Below the pieces are notes generated by a model. It worked only from the letters and a program-made list of their open reading frames with translations. It searched no databases and had not been told where the DNA came from. The position numbers were made by a program, and so were the translations under genes. A stretch of 64,000 bases of DNA from assembly GCA_015680685.1 (NCBI GenBank), contig MNCI01023765.1, positions 66,746 through 130,745 of the forward strand, given 5' to 3'. Shown here in pieces: positions 46,498 to 57,500 of this stretch. Position 1 is the first letter of the stretch; each line of letters starts with the position of its first letter. The stretch comes from Gnetum montanum (lineage: Eukaryota > Streptophyta > Gnetopsida > Gnetales > Gnetaceae).

Positions 46498-47373
46498 TGA
46501 TGAGTCGCGAGGTACCCCTATACTCAACCATACAAATACGAGCGTAACACGCGTGATCTAGTCAAACTCCATAGACAAAGTGCTACATGCCTCATGGATC
46601 ACTTAAGGTTAATTATTCATTGTCTTCCCAGACTTACTTGTATTTGTCATGGTGTATGGTTAAGTAAGTTTGAGGTATATGATTTTTATAGCTTTTTCTG
46701 TTTTATCTCCTATGCTATTGAGGTGAAGGGTTGAAGAGACTAATTAACTAACTTTAACTAACTAAATAAGTCTAAATTAACCTAGTGTTAGCATCCATTC
46801 CCACTTACCATTCACACCCTGAACCAATGCAACCATGGCTACCAAACACTAGTCGTTGTCAGGATCACCATGCGTAACCCACGTGCTCGAAGTGGTCATA
46901 CTGAGGCACTTAACTAGGAGAGAACGGTTGAGAGAGATTTAATTCCCAATAAAGCATGTAAATGATAAATAGTAAATAACAATAAATAAGATCCTAATTA
47001 GCCTATTCCGTGCACTGCAAGGTTTATCCAAGAAGTTCGTCTTTATTTCCATACACAAATATGTATTCAGGTACAATATCTGATTGAATAAAGATCCATT
47101 CACTTTGGAGATCCTACTGCAGGCACATGGAAAATATTCTATCTCTAGAGAGGTAAAACTGCCATAGTTTGGCTAAGGGTCTAGATCTAGATGAGAAAAC
47201 AAGGAAGAGCTGCCTCTTATTTATAGACTTGGCAGTGGACCGCAATATCATGTACACGATATCGTGAGGGACGATGTGATATTGCATATACAATATTGCA
47301 TGGGATGCAATATCGTGATAGCCATGATATCACGTATGCAATATTGTAGCCCATGCGATATCGCATCCCATCA
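46498..47373 (-). repeat. 3' LTR of nested element
   Basis: The 876-bp LTR has termini TGATGAG on the left and CCCATCA on the right. The U3 part (47225-47373 on the plus strand) is a cluster of near-palindromic ATATCG or ATATTG motifs. A TATA-like TATTTATAGACTTGG (complement CTATAAATA) lies at about 47217. It aligns with 52757-53524 with moderate divergence and two length differences. Confidence 0.88.
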
Positions 47374-47381
47374 TACCCCCA
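47374..47381 (-). other. Polypurine tract of nested element
   Basis: TACCCCCA on the plus strand, read TGGGGGTA on the minus strand, immediately inside the 3' LTR. Matches the tract next to the outer LTRs. Confidence 0.6.
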
Positions 47382-49295
47382 TAAATGAATAAAAACCTAT
47401 CCTTGAGTTCCTTACAATAATATCAGAAAGGTATGGGATTATTGACTCAAATGGAACTAATGGGATGACATGTGAACAGATCATCATTATGAATAAAAAA
47501 ATTGATATTCATGACAACAAGAGTGAACACCTTATTACATTGACATCAGGCCTTATTTGGCAACTTGAGAAAGAGAGAGAGAAAGAAGTTTTTTTGCTAC
47601 CAATGCCAAGATTACGCCTTTCGTTGTCCATCCGTAAGCACGCCATCGATCTTGCTCCTTGCATAGCTACTTTCAGCACTGCTCCATTCCATGTGTTCCT
47701 TCTAGATCCAACCTGTTGTTGCATGATTTCCATATGCACACACAACACAGTCTTATATTAGCAAGGGTAAATGAATTTCAATGCAATTGATACCTTGCTT
47801 TGGTGAAAGGTCCATTGGCTGAGTTGTGGTATGGCTGATATGGATCTGGAGATATAATAATGGTGACTACCAAAGGTGTAGGGGTTAGGAGTAAATCAAA
47901 AAAATTGGGCCCTATACCCCCATGACTAATAGTAAACCTCCGGTAGCAATAGAATGGAGAAAGAATAAGAATCAAGAAATATGGAGAAAAAGAGAAAACT
48001 ATGACATCGATGAAAGGGATGTCAAGATGGAAATGAAAAAAATAATTAGATTGCAAAAATGTTAGGGAAAAGAATTTAACTGGTGCACCAAATAGGAATG
48101 TCAGTGGGTCCTCCCCAAAGTAGGCTCATTCCCTTAATGTCTTGACAACCCACATTTAAAGAGTTCATAGGCTCTGGGAATGTCATATGGAACTAGAATT
48201 AAAGTCTTAACCACAAGAATTTACCAAAAAGAAAATAATGTATTTACCAAAATATACACTAATGATACAATCGGCAATGAGGTGAACAATGGAGAGAAGG
48301 GTGGAGAGAAGAGAATGAAATGGTATCCCAAGAACAAGGTGGTGTATAGCCCCTTGTGTATTTCATGATTAATGTGACTTAGAAAATCNNNNNNNNNNNN
48401 NNNNNNNNNNNNNNNNNNNNNNNNNNNNNNNNNNNNNNNNNNNNNNNNNNNNNNNNNNNNNNNNNNNNNNNNNNNNNNNNNNNNNNNNNNNNNNNNNNNN
48501 NNNNNNNNNNNNNNNNNNNNNNNNNNNNNNNNNNNNNNNNNNNNNNNNNNNNNNNNNNNNNNNNNNNNNNNNNNNNNNNNNNNNNNNNNNNNNNNNNNNN
48601 NNNNNNNNNNNNNNNNNNNNNNNNNNNNNNNNNNNNNNNNNNNNNNNNNNNNNNNNNNNNNNNNNNNNNNNNNNNNNNNNNNNNNNNNNNNNNNNNNNNN
48701 NNNNNNNNNNNNNNNNNNNNNNNNNNNNNNNNNNNNNNNNNNNNNNNNNNNNNNNNNNNNNNNNNNNNNNNNNNNNNNNNNNNNNNNNNNNNNNNNNNNN
48801 NNNNNNNNNNNNNNNNNNNNNNACCCAATCACTAATTCATTAATAGTTCTGATTTAGAAAGAGCCTATACATTTCCAAGCTGAGAGAGACCATAGAAACT
48901 TGTGGATGAATGGATGAAGTGGACTCATTTCCTGCTATATCAAAATAGCCATACCTTAGTATCAACATCATGGCTTAAAGGTAAAAGCCAGACATTAGGA
49001 ATCAATAGGAGAATAGTACATACCATCATAAAGAACACTTATTGGGTGAAAAACTTTCAGGGTGGATAACACACACACACAAAATGAAAAGGTATAATGA
49101 TTTTGTAAAACAAAAACAAGAAAAGTTAAAGAAATTTGTAAAATAAAAATGCATAAAACAAAAATGTGCAAAAAAAATGTGTAAAACAAAAATGTGTAAA
49201 ACAAAAACATGTAAAACAAAAACTTAAAAAGAACTAAGGGCCCCCCCAAATGATTAGCATAGGTGGCCATCTCCCCCATGAATAAATTACAAGGG
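47382..49295 (-). other. 3' non-coding region of nested element, with sequence gap
   Basis: Colinear in reverse with 42360-44296 and 57500-59432 of the outer copies, for example the GGGGGAGATGGCCACCTATG block (complement at about 49256-49280). It contains a run of AAAACAAAAATGTGTAAAAC-type short repeats at about 49130-49230. Reading frames that cross the gap are artefacts. No gene is supported. Confidence 0.7.
48389..48822. other. Assembly gap (434 N)
   Basis: A run of N inside the 3' non-coding region of the nested element. Sequence on both sides belongs to the same element, so the gap probably hides a few hundred bases of that region. Confidence 0.99.
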
Positions 49296-49499
49296 AGAGA
49301 TCCAAAATAATGAGCGTCTGTTTGAATTTCATAGAAGTGCCCAACTTCTCCTAATTGATGTTCTTAGATTAAGGGGTGGAAGTTGGCGATACTCATATTC
49401 CAAGGTATCTATGCTTTCGTTGTTGGCATGGGTTACTTCCCTAGTTAGTTCCATGCATGTGTGTCAATTGCTCTTCTGAATAGCTGCCAACCACAGGGT

Positions 49500-50130
49500 G
49501 TCTACTACTAGTTGTGTGGTTGCTACATACATGTATCTTTATCTCATAGTATCAAGGGCACACCTATTGCATGGAGGAGATGTGAAGCATTCCTCCATGT
49601 CATCACTTGATGAATCACTATATGTCATGCATGGAACTTTCTTCTTCTTGATCTTTCCATAAATATTTACCTTATTTATCTCCAAGGAAAGATCGTGAAT
49701 CCCTAGGCATGCATCTATTGTGCTTAGCCATTCCCTTCCCGTTCTAATTGGGAAGTCCCCTTCATTGTTGTTAACTTCAATCACTAGGAAATCGACTAGG
49801 TATGACCAACCACACACCATGGTAATGATGTCATCCACCAATCCCAAGGGAATGGTGATGGACTAGTCTAGTCTACCAGCTCTAGTTGAATGTTGCTCTT
49901 CTTAAGTTGGGGCAGGTTCCAAGCTTGATACATCTTTCGTGAAATTAGGTTGACTCTGGAACCTAGGTCAAGAAGAGGCTTATGTGGTTCATTTGTGATG
50001 ACTTGGAGGTAGATTAAGGGACTTTTAGGGTAAGATAGTTTCCTAGGAAGGTGGCCTACCTTGATCCAATCGGTTATGGTATGTGTTAACATAACTGTAT
50101 GCGTTAAGCTCTGTTGTTGGACTGAAGGGT
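49500..50130 (-). pseudogene. pol: Protease region of nested element
   Basis: The minus strand carries LLDLGSRVNLISRKMYQAWN at about 49935-49985, equivalent to LLDSGSSVNLISQEMYKAWN in outer copy 2, followed by IQLELVD and, after a stop, MGLVDDIITMVCGWSYLVDF. The active-site triad is D-L-G rather than D-S-G, which should impair catalysis. The frame ends shortly after an acidic C-terminal stretch, and RT never follows. Confidence 0.8.
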
Positions 50131-50699
50131 TCTCTGAAGCCTTATGGGTTGGAGGAGCATACCTAGACTCAACTGCTTGTTGTTGTGAGAGCTTGTTTGG
50201 GCTTTTGGTTATGAAGAAAGTTCTTCTCTTTTTATGATTGTCAGAACCAACAATAGGTTAGATGTTTATGGCTCTCATTGCGTTGCATTGTTGTGGTTGA
50301 GTGGGGAGTTCCCCTTGCATTGTTGAAGTAGGAGGTGTTATGGGAACTATCAGTGGAAGAGGTTCAGATAGATTAGGAGGATGGTAGGGATATGGAGCAT
50401 CTCCCAGAGGAGAAGGAGTCCTTCTAAAGTACTCCCAAACTTGGTAGTGATGTTGGGAAGTTGTGTGACCCATGGAGTCACTTGGAGAAATTGGCTGCTA
50501 CATGTAGTATCCATATGGATCTGGCTGCCGGTAAGGGTACTATTGTTTCTGTGGTGGCATCCCCCATGACTGTGGGTATTGCCACTGCTAATGTTGTTCG
50601 ATGGATTGTGGTGGAGTTCCACTTGGATAGTACGTCAATGGTTGGTGGAATGCCTTGGGTTACCTTGGTGATAAGGTAACCTTTGGGGTGTTTACCGTT

Positions 50700-52620
50700 G
50701 GTTAAGTCTCAAGTTGAGTGCATACACCCCAAACTCTTGTAGATGTGAGATGATTCGACAACATTCCTTAGGATGGTCATATTGGCAGATCTCACATCCA
50801 CTATCATTTTTTGTGTCAGAATCCACAACCTCATCGGAGATAGTTATTTTCCCCTTACCCTTGTCACGTGCAAGGCCTAAATCTCTCTACTTTTTCTTGT
50901 TCTTGTCACTACTCTGTTCCTCCTTAGACTCCTCTACAATCTTTCGGACAATTTTAATTTTACTATCTAAGGAGTTCCATACTTCATCTACCTTAGCTGA
51001 TACTTCTCTTATTAGCTTATAAAGCAACAAGGTTTTTTGGTTCACCAAATCTTCGAGTGGTGACTCATCCTCTTCATCACAAAATCTCACTCCCTTCTTT
51101 CAAAGAGAGGGATCACGATTATATTCTTCCACACTTTCCCTTTTTCGTAGCTTCCCTTCTTCTTTGGCTACTTGTTCCAATAATCGATGAATCTCATGGG
51201 ATCTAAGTTCTGATAATCTCCCTTGGGCATAAGTCCCAAGGGTTCTCCTAGTTTCATACCTTAGCCCATCTATGATGTGGCGGAGTTGATCCCGCTGTGC
51301 ATAACCATGGCTCGGGAAATAATGTAATAATGCATAGTAGTGGTCCATGGTAGCATCTAAGGATTCATGAGTACCTTGCTTCCATCCTTGGATCTGCTTA
51401 TGCAAATTAGACACTCTGGAGTACATTTGATATTTATTGTTGAATATTTCTAACATTGTACTCCACCTCCTAATGGTTTCCGGTTCTAAGGACCGATACC
51501 AACTCTCTACTTCCTTGATGAGTGTCCTGGGAAACAACTTCAATTTTTTCCACTCATTCTCTATGTTCTGCAAGGCACAGGCATCGTGGAATGCTTGTAA
51601 ATGATTTTGCAGATCCGCATTGTATCCCTCCTAAAAGCGTGGGATATTGTTCATGTCTAAGCACTTGATCTGGCTATCTTTTAAATGCTTTGTTGGTATT
51701 CTTACAGCCTCTGTTATATCTAGCATGCTTTGGGTGGCATGTAGGGGTTCATCATGATCATCTCTTTCATGACATCTATGGTGTCTACGTTGTTCCCTAC
51801 TTTTCCTTCGTTCATGCCCTTGTCCTCGCTCTCGACTTTCTCATTGAGGTCTCTCATTTTATCTACCTCTATCCTCACTGTTATGCTCTCTATGGCTATG
51901 CCTAGATGTGCAAGGATAGGTCAAATGATGTGATGAAGGGGAAGAAGAAGGAGAACCATCACCATGACGATGTTTCCTACCTTCTCTTCTTTGTCTTCAA
52001 CCCCGATCGTGATGATGACCTGAGTGCCTATCCTTGCCATGTGTTGTTGTTCCCTTAGTGAAAAGTTAGTGTTCATAGGGATCAGAACCAGGGTTTTGTA
52101 TCATGGATCATAGGTTTTGATACCCCACCTCCTCACTATCATTATGAGGGGGAACATCCTTCGATAGAGAACCTGTTATAAGTGGTTCACCATCTCCAAT
52201 TTCACTTAGGACGTGTAGGACCTCTTTCCCCTTCAATAGTGTATTTTGTCTCTCCTTCCTTGAGTCTCTTAAATGTTGTGTGGCTATGGGATTGTAATCC
52301 CTCATGTCAAAATCTCCTATAACATACTCAGAATAGAGCTGAGTCATGCCGATCTGTGCCAGAGCATAGAGGAGCATGTTGGGGACTGCACGATTCGGAG
52401 GTAACACTATGTTACCTTGCAAGTCTCTCCAGTGCATCTATTCATCCTGATGGAGGATAAAAGTAAAATTGAGTATATACTCATCAAGATGATTATATTT
52501 CACCCTATATTGTTGAGGAATTGGCAGATTTAGGTTATGCATTTTAGACTACCGACTGTTCTTTGTATGATCCCTAGGTGGTGTATTGCTCTTGTGAGAA
52601 GAAGAAGAAGACATTGTGTC
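50700..52620 (-). pseudogene. gag: gag pseudogene of nested element
   Basis: The start MSSSSSHKSN is near 52614. Open segments follow at 52437-52108 (MHWRDLQGNIVLPPNRAVPN), then an arginine-rich linker, then the retrotransposon gag domain at 51573-51100 (RRWSTMLEIFNNKYQMYS, LRHIIDGLRYETRRTLGTYA). A lysine- and glutamate-rich C-terminal part lies at 51090-50887. A zinc-knuckle-like CEICQYDHPKECC is near 50750-50790. Only a few stops break it, fewer than in the outer copies. Gag would package element RNA. Confidence 0.82.
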
Positions 52621-52737
52621 TTATAGGTGTGCTATTTAACCATTATATAAATTTTCTTTTAATTGACCCTAAGGTTCATTTAATCTCCCAACGATGTGAA
52701 TGATTTCCTATGTTCTACTTAGCACACAAACACTTAG

Positions 52738-52755
52738 TCCCTGGCAACAGCACCA
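52738..52755 (-). other. Primer-binding site of nested element (tRNA-Asp type)
   Basis: The minus strand reads TGGTGCTGTTGCCAGGGA next to the 5' LTR. It matches the tRNA-Asp complement TGGCGCCGTTGCCGGGGA except for three transitions, the same class of primer as outer copy 2. Confidence 0.78.
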
Positions 52756-52756
52756 A

Positions 52757-53524
52757 TAATGAGTGGCAAGATAGCATACAAATACGAGCATAACACGCGT
52801 GATCTAGTCGAACTCTGCAGACCAAGTGCCTACATGCCTCATGATACACTTAAGGTTAATTATTTGTTATATTCTTAGAATTACTTGAATTTTTCATGGT
52901 GTATGGTTAAGTAAGTCTGAGGTATATGATTTTTATAGCTTTTTCTGTTTTATCTCCTATGCTATTGAGGTGAAGGATTAAAAAGACTAATTAACTAACT
53001 TTAACTAACTAACTAAGTCTAAATTAACCTAGCATCAACATCCATTCCCACTTACCATTCACACCCTCAACCAATGAAACCATGGTTACCAAACGCTAGT
53101 CATTGCTGGGATCACCACTCGTAACGCATATGCTCGAAGCGGTTGTACTGAGGCACTTAACTAGGAGAGAAGGGTTGAGAGAGATTTAATTCCTAATAAA
53201 TCATGTAAATGATAAATAGTAAATAACAATAAATAAAATCCTAATTAGCCTATTCCATGCACTGCAAGGTTTATCCAAGAAGTTTGTCTTTATTTTCATA
53301 CACAAATATGTGTTCAGGTATAATATCTGCTCGAATAAATATCCATTCACTTTGGAGCTCCTACTACGGGCACATAGAAAATATTCTATCTCTGGAGAGG
53401 TAAAACTATCAGAGTTTCACTAAGGGTCTAGATCTAGATGAGAAAATAAGGGAGAGCTTCCTCTTATTTATAGACTTGATGGTAGACCGTGATATCTTGG
53501 CCCATGTGATATTTCATCCCATCA
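52757..53524 (-). repeat. 5' LTR of nested element
   Basis: About 768 bp with termini TAATGAG (plus-strand left) and CCCATCA (right). It aligns with 46498-47373 but lacks most of the ATATCG palindrome cluster and about 14 bp near its inner end. By eye the alignable parts differ at somewhat under one base in ten. Confidence 0.87.
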
Positions 53525-53529
53525 AGTAC
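53525..53529. repeat. Target-site duplication AGTAC, right
   Basis: Second copy of the five-base duplication flanking the nested element. Gag of copy 2 resumes here. Confidence 0.9.
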
Positions 53530-54250
53530 CAAACATACTCCTGAGTGTTTAACTTGAAAAAGAAAATACAAGGTTGGAAACAAGGAGGAAATGAACCATT
53601 GGATGCTGACATGGGCCGATATTATGCACTGTTACATTGTTGTCCTAACCATGATTATTCGTAAATGGATCAGCTCTGCCATCTCATGGATGGGCTTAGG
53701 CATCAAACAAGAAGAATCCTTGGATCTTATGCCCAAGGAAAACTATCCGAGCTTAGGTTCCATCAAATTCAAAGACTATTGGAGTAAGTTGCTAAGGAAG
53801 AAGATGAGCTATAGAAGAGAGAAACTGTAAAAGAGTATAACCAAGATACTTCCTTCCAAAAGAGGGGAGTAAGATTTTTTGAGGATGAAGAAGAGTCACC
53901 ACTCAAAAAAATGGTGAATCGGAAAACTCTGCCTATCCAAAAGATGACATTATAATTTTTATCAAAGGTAGACCAAATGTGGGATTCCCTAGACAATAGA
54001 TTTCAAAATGTTCTTAAAATAGTAGAGGAGTCTAGAGAGCAAGGTAGTGAGAAAGAAAAAAGAAAGAGGCTAAACATGCACGTAGCAAGGGTAAGGGCAA
54101 AGTTGTCATCATTGAAGAGGTTGTGGATTTAGAAATAGAAAATGATAGTGGATGTGAAATATGTTAATATGACCATCCTAAGGGATGTTGCCATATAATA
54201 TCACATCTACAGGAGTTTAGGGTGTATGCACTCAACCCACAATTAAACAG
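53525..54250 (+). pseudogene. gag: gag pseudogene of outer copy 2, 3' part
   Basis: Continues the capsid domain interrupted at 46497: it matches 38515-39230 of copy 1, including the LDA.MGRYYALLHCCP, QLCHLMDGLRHQTRRI and EDEEESPL segments in shifting frames. The zinc-knuckle motif remnant CEIC.YDHPKGCC is near 54150-54190 with a stop inside. The long open frame 53591-53830 is in a shadow frame. Confidence 0.78.
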
Positions 54251-54849
54251 AAGGCAAACACCCCAAAGGTTACCTTATCCTTAATGTAACCCAAGGAAGT
54301 TCCACCAACCCTTAACATATTATCCGAGTGGAACTCCACCACAATTGATTGAGCAATATCAATAGTGGCAACACCCACAATCATGGGGAATGCCACCACC
54401 AAGGCAATAGTATCCTTACTAGTAACCTAACCTATATGGATATTCCATGTAGTAGCCAATCTCCCCACATGACCCTACTAGTCCCTTCATTCCTCAACCT
54501 CACTACCAAGCTTGTGAGTATTATGGGACTCCCTCTTCTAGAGGTGATATCTCATAATCATATCATCCTTCTCCTCCAGCCTCATCTCTTCCACCAATAG
54601 CTCCACTACCACCTGCTCCCACAATGCAAGGTGAAATCCCTACCCAACCACAACAACATAACCCCACGTGGGCTATTAACTCTCAACCTACTATTGGTTC
54701 CAACAACCACATGAAGAAAATACATGTCTTTAGGACCAATAGTCCAACCAAGCCCTTGCACTCACAAGCGACTAATTCCTTAGATTCCTTAGTATCAATC
54801 AAAACTTCAGAGCCTCCTTCAACTCAACCACTGCACTCAATGCATATGA

Positions 54850-57500
54850 TCATGTTAACACATGTCATCACCGATTAGATCAATGCTAGACATTTTCTTA
54901 GGAAATTCTCTAATCCTAGGAGTCCTCTGATATACTTACAAATTGCTAGAAATGCACTGTGCAAGACCCTTTTGGATTCAGGTTCTAGTGTCAACTTGAT
55001 TTCTCAAGAAATGTACAAGGCTTGGAACCTACCTCCATTAAAAAAGAGCAACATCCATCTAGAGTTGGTCAACTAGTCCATCAATGTCCCATTGGGACTA
55101 GTGGAAGACATTGTTACCACTATTTGTGGGTGGTCATACCTAGCTGGCTTCCTAGTGATTTAGGTAAACAATGGTATGGGGGACTTCCCAATCATAATGG
55201 GAAAATCATGGCTAAGAACCATCAATGAAAACCCAAGAATCCGTGATCTTTCCCTAGAAATATCAAAGAAAAATATATTCAGAAAGATCGAGAAGAAGAA
55301 ATTTCCATGCATTGCATATAGCGACATAGGGTGTAATTGCATGCAGAGGTCATGGTTTGTGTAAATTTTAACATTTCCTACATGTAATCAGTGTTCACAA
55401 GTGATCAACATACAAAGATTCATGTATGTAGTAGCCACACAATAGGAAGGCACCCAGTGGCTAACAACTAATCAAGAAACTAGTTCGCTCATATGCATGG
55501 AACCAACTAAGGGTTTAACTTGTGCTTACATTGATAGCATAGATGCATTAGAGAAAGTCCACTACCAACTTCCAAGTCTTAACCTTGAAAATGTTAACTA
55601 GGAAAAGTTGAAAATCTCTGACAAATTTAAGCAAGAGCCCCTCGAGCTAAAACCATTGCCCATCGATATGGAATACACGTTCCTTAAAACCAGAAAATCG
55701 GTAATTATCAAAGCTAAGCTTGCTCCTCAATAGAAAAAAGAACTATTAAAGGTAATAAATAAATGGTTGAAAGCCTTCACTTGGTCATATACCGAATTAA
55801 CTGGAATACATCCTAGGATATTCCAACATATAATTTACACTAATCCCTCCATGAAGCCTCGAAGATAACAGTAGAGATGATTGAACAGTAAGCTGAAGCA
55901 AGTAGTTAAAGAAGAAATTGAACAACTTCTCAAGGTTAGGTTCATATACCCCATTGCTAATAGTGAATGGGTTAGCCTCTTAGTTATTGTGCCTAAATAG
56001 GGAGGCAAATGGAGGGTGTGCATAGACTTCAGGCTACTAAATATGGCAACATTCAAATATTACTTTCCATTACCATTTGTTGACCAAGTCTTAGACACCA
56101 TCGCAGGGCATCACTACTATAATTTTCTAGATGGATATAGTAGCTATAATTAAATACAAATAGCCCTAGAAGACCAAGCTAAGGCTACATACACTAGTCC
56201 TTAGGGAACATTTGCATAAAAACAGATGTCGTTTGGCTTGTGCAGTGCCCCTGCAACATTTCAACAACTAGTTCTAAGCATCTTCCAATAGCAGATAGGA
56301 AATGGTTTGGAGGTCTTTATGGATGACTTCTCCACTTATGGATCAAACTTTGATCAAGCTTTGGACTAGTTGGAGCAAGTGTTAAAAAGATGTGTAGAAA
56401 CCAATTTGAGGCTCAACTAGAAGAAAATTCATTTGATGGTCCAAGAAGGCGTAGCACTAGGGCACAAAATTTCACACACAGGGATAGAGGTAGACCATAA
56501 GAAAATCAAAATTATCCAAGGAATTACCCATCAATCAGAAATTTTCAAAGATATTTAATCATTCCTTGGACATACTGGCTACTATAGGAGATTTATTGAG
56601 AACTTTTTAAAGGTTGCCAAACCATTGATGGAATTAACAAAAAAAGGCATACCTTTCAAATGGGTAGAAGAAACTGCTATTAAGGATTGTACATCATTTG
56701 TAGCTACACAATTTGTTCAACAAAAAATAATAAATAGGTTTGGTGTGCCTCGTGCACTTATTTCAGATAATGGTGCCCACTTCACAGGAGCAAATTTTTA
56801 GAAATTAATGTAACACTTAGGGGTTGAGCATAAATTGACTACACCATACCACCCCCAAGAGAATAGTCAAGCACAAGTCACCAATAGGGAGATTATGAAG
56901 ATATTGATAAGAATTGTTAGAAAGTTTAGGTGAGACTAGAGCACTAAACTAAACAATGCTCTTTGGGCATACTACTCCACATAGAAACACCCTATAGGCT
57001 ACTCTCCCTATGAGTTAGTGTATGGTAAATTACCAATGCTTCCCATTCAAACTGATCTTTGTACACTATCCACAACATGTGACCTCAACCTTGACCTTGA
57101 TCTAGCACAGAAACAATGGTTAGTAACCCTTACCTTGCTAAATGAAAATCGACTAGTTGCCCTGTCATCTAACAAGTTTCACAAGGCATTCAATAAACAA
57201 TGTCATGACCTAAGGATTAGGAAAGTTAAATATCAACAGGGAGATAAGGTTCTCTACTGGAATCCCACACATGTTCCACAATCTACTAAATTTCAAACAT
57301 TGTGGAAAGGACATTATATTATTTATGAAACTTTTCATTCATGGGCCATGATAATATACAAACCTAAGAGCCCAGACAAGAAACTTTTGGTTAATGTGCA
57401 ACAAACCAAACCTTTCCATGAGCTTACGATAGCCAGTACACATGCTACCTCTCTTGGTGGACAACCTTGCTCACTATTTCAAATCTCCTCCTTCCAACTT
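54850..57500 (+). pseudogene. pol: pol pseudogene of outer copy 2 (PR, RT, partial IN)
   Basis: Protease LLDSGSSVNLISQEMYKAWN at about 54969-55028. RT at about 55890-56500 with GGKWRVCIDFRLLN, FLDGYSSYN, SFGLCSAPATFQQ and the catalytic FMDDFSTYG (56316-56342, F-M-D-D form of the box). After FKWVEE (56655-56672) there is no RNase H, no integrase HHCC finger and no first catalytic aspartate: sequence continues at FGVPRALISDNGAHF (about 56739-56783) with TTPYHPQENSQAQV after it. The integrase C-terminus is an open frame from 57018, with LWKGHYIIYETF replacing the usual GPY segment. Several TAG stops interrupt RT and integrase. Confidence 0.87.

Larger units (their letters stand above)
46498..53524 (-). 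mobile_element. Nested Ty3/Gypsy-type element, minus strand, lacking RT and integrase
   Basis: A complete LTR-to-LTR insertion of about 7.0 kb (including a 434-base sequence gap) in the gag of outer copy 2. It has both LTRs with TGATG/CATCA-type termini, a tRNA-Asp-type primer site, gag, a zinc-knuckle motif and protease, and then passes straight to the 3' non-coding region near 49290-49320. Roughly 1.9 kb of pol present in the outer copies is missing, so it would have depended on enzymes from a relative. It retains more CpG sites than the outer copies and gag frames are longer, which suggests a later insertion. Confidence 0.9.

Noticed and set aside
48221-48832. 203-residue minus-strand frame
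   Set aside because: Most of it is translated from the N gap.
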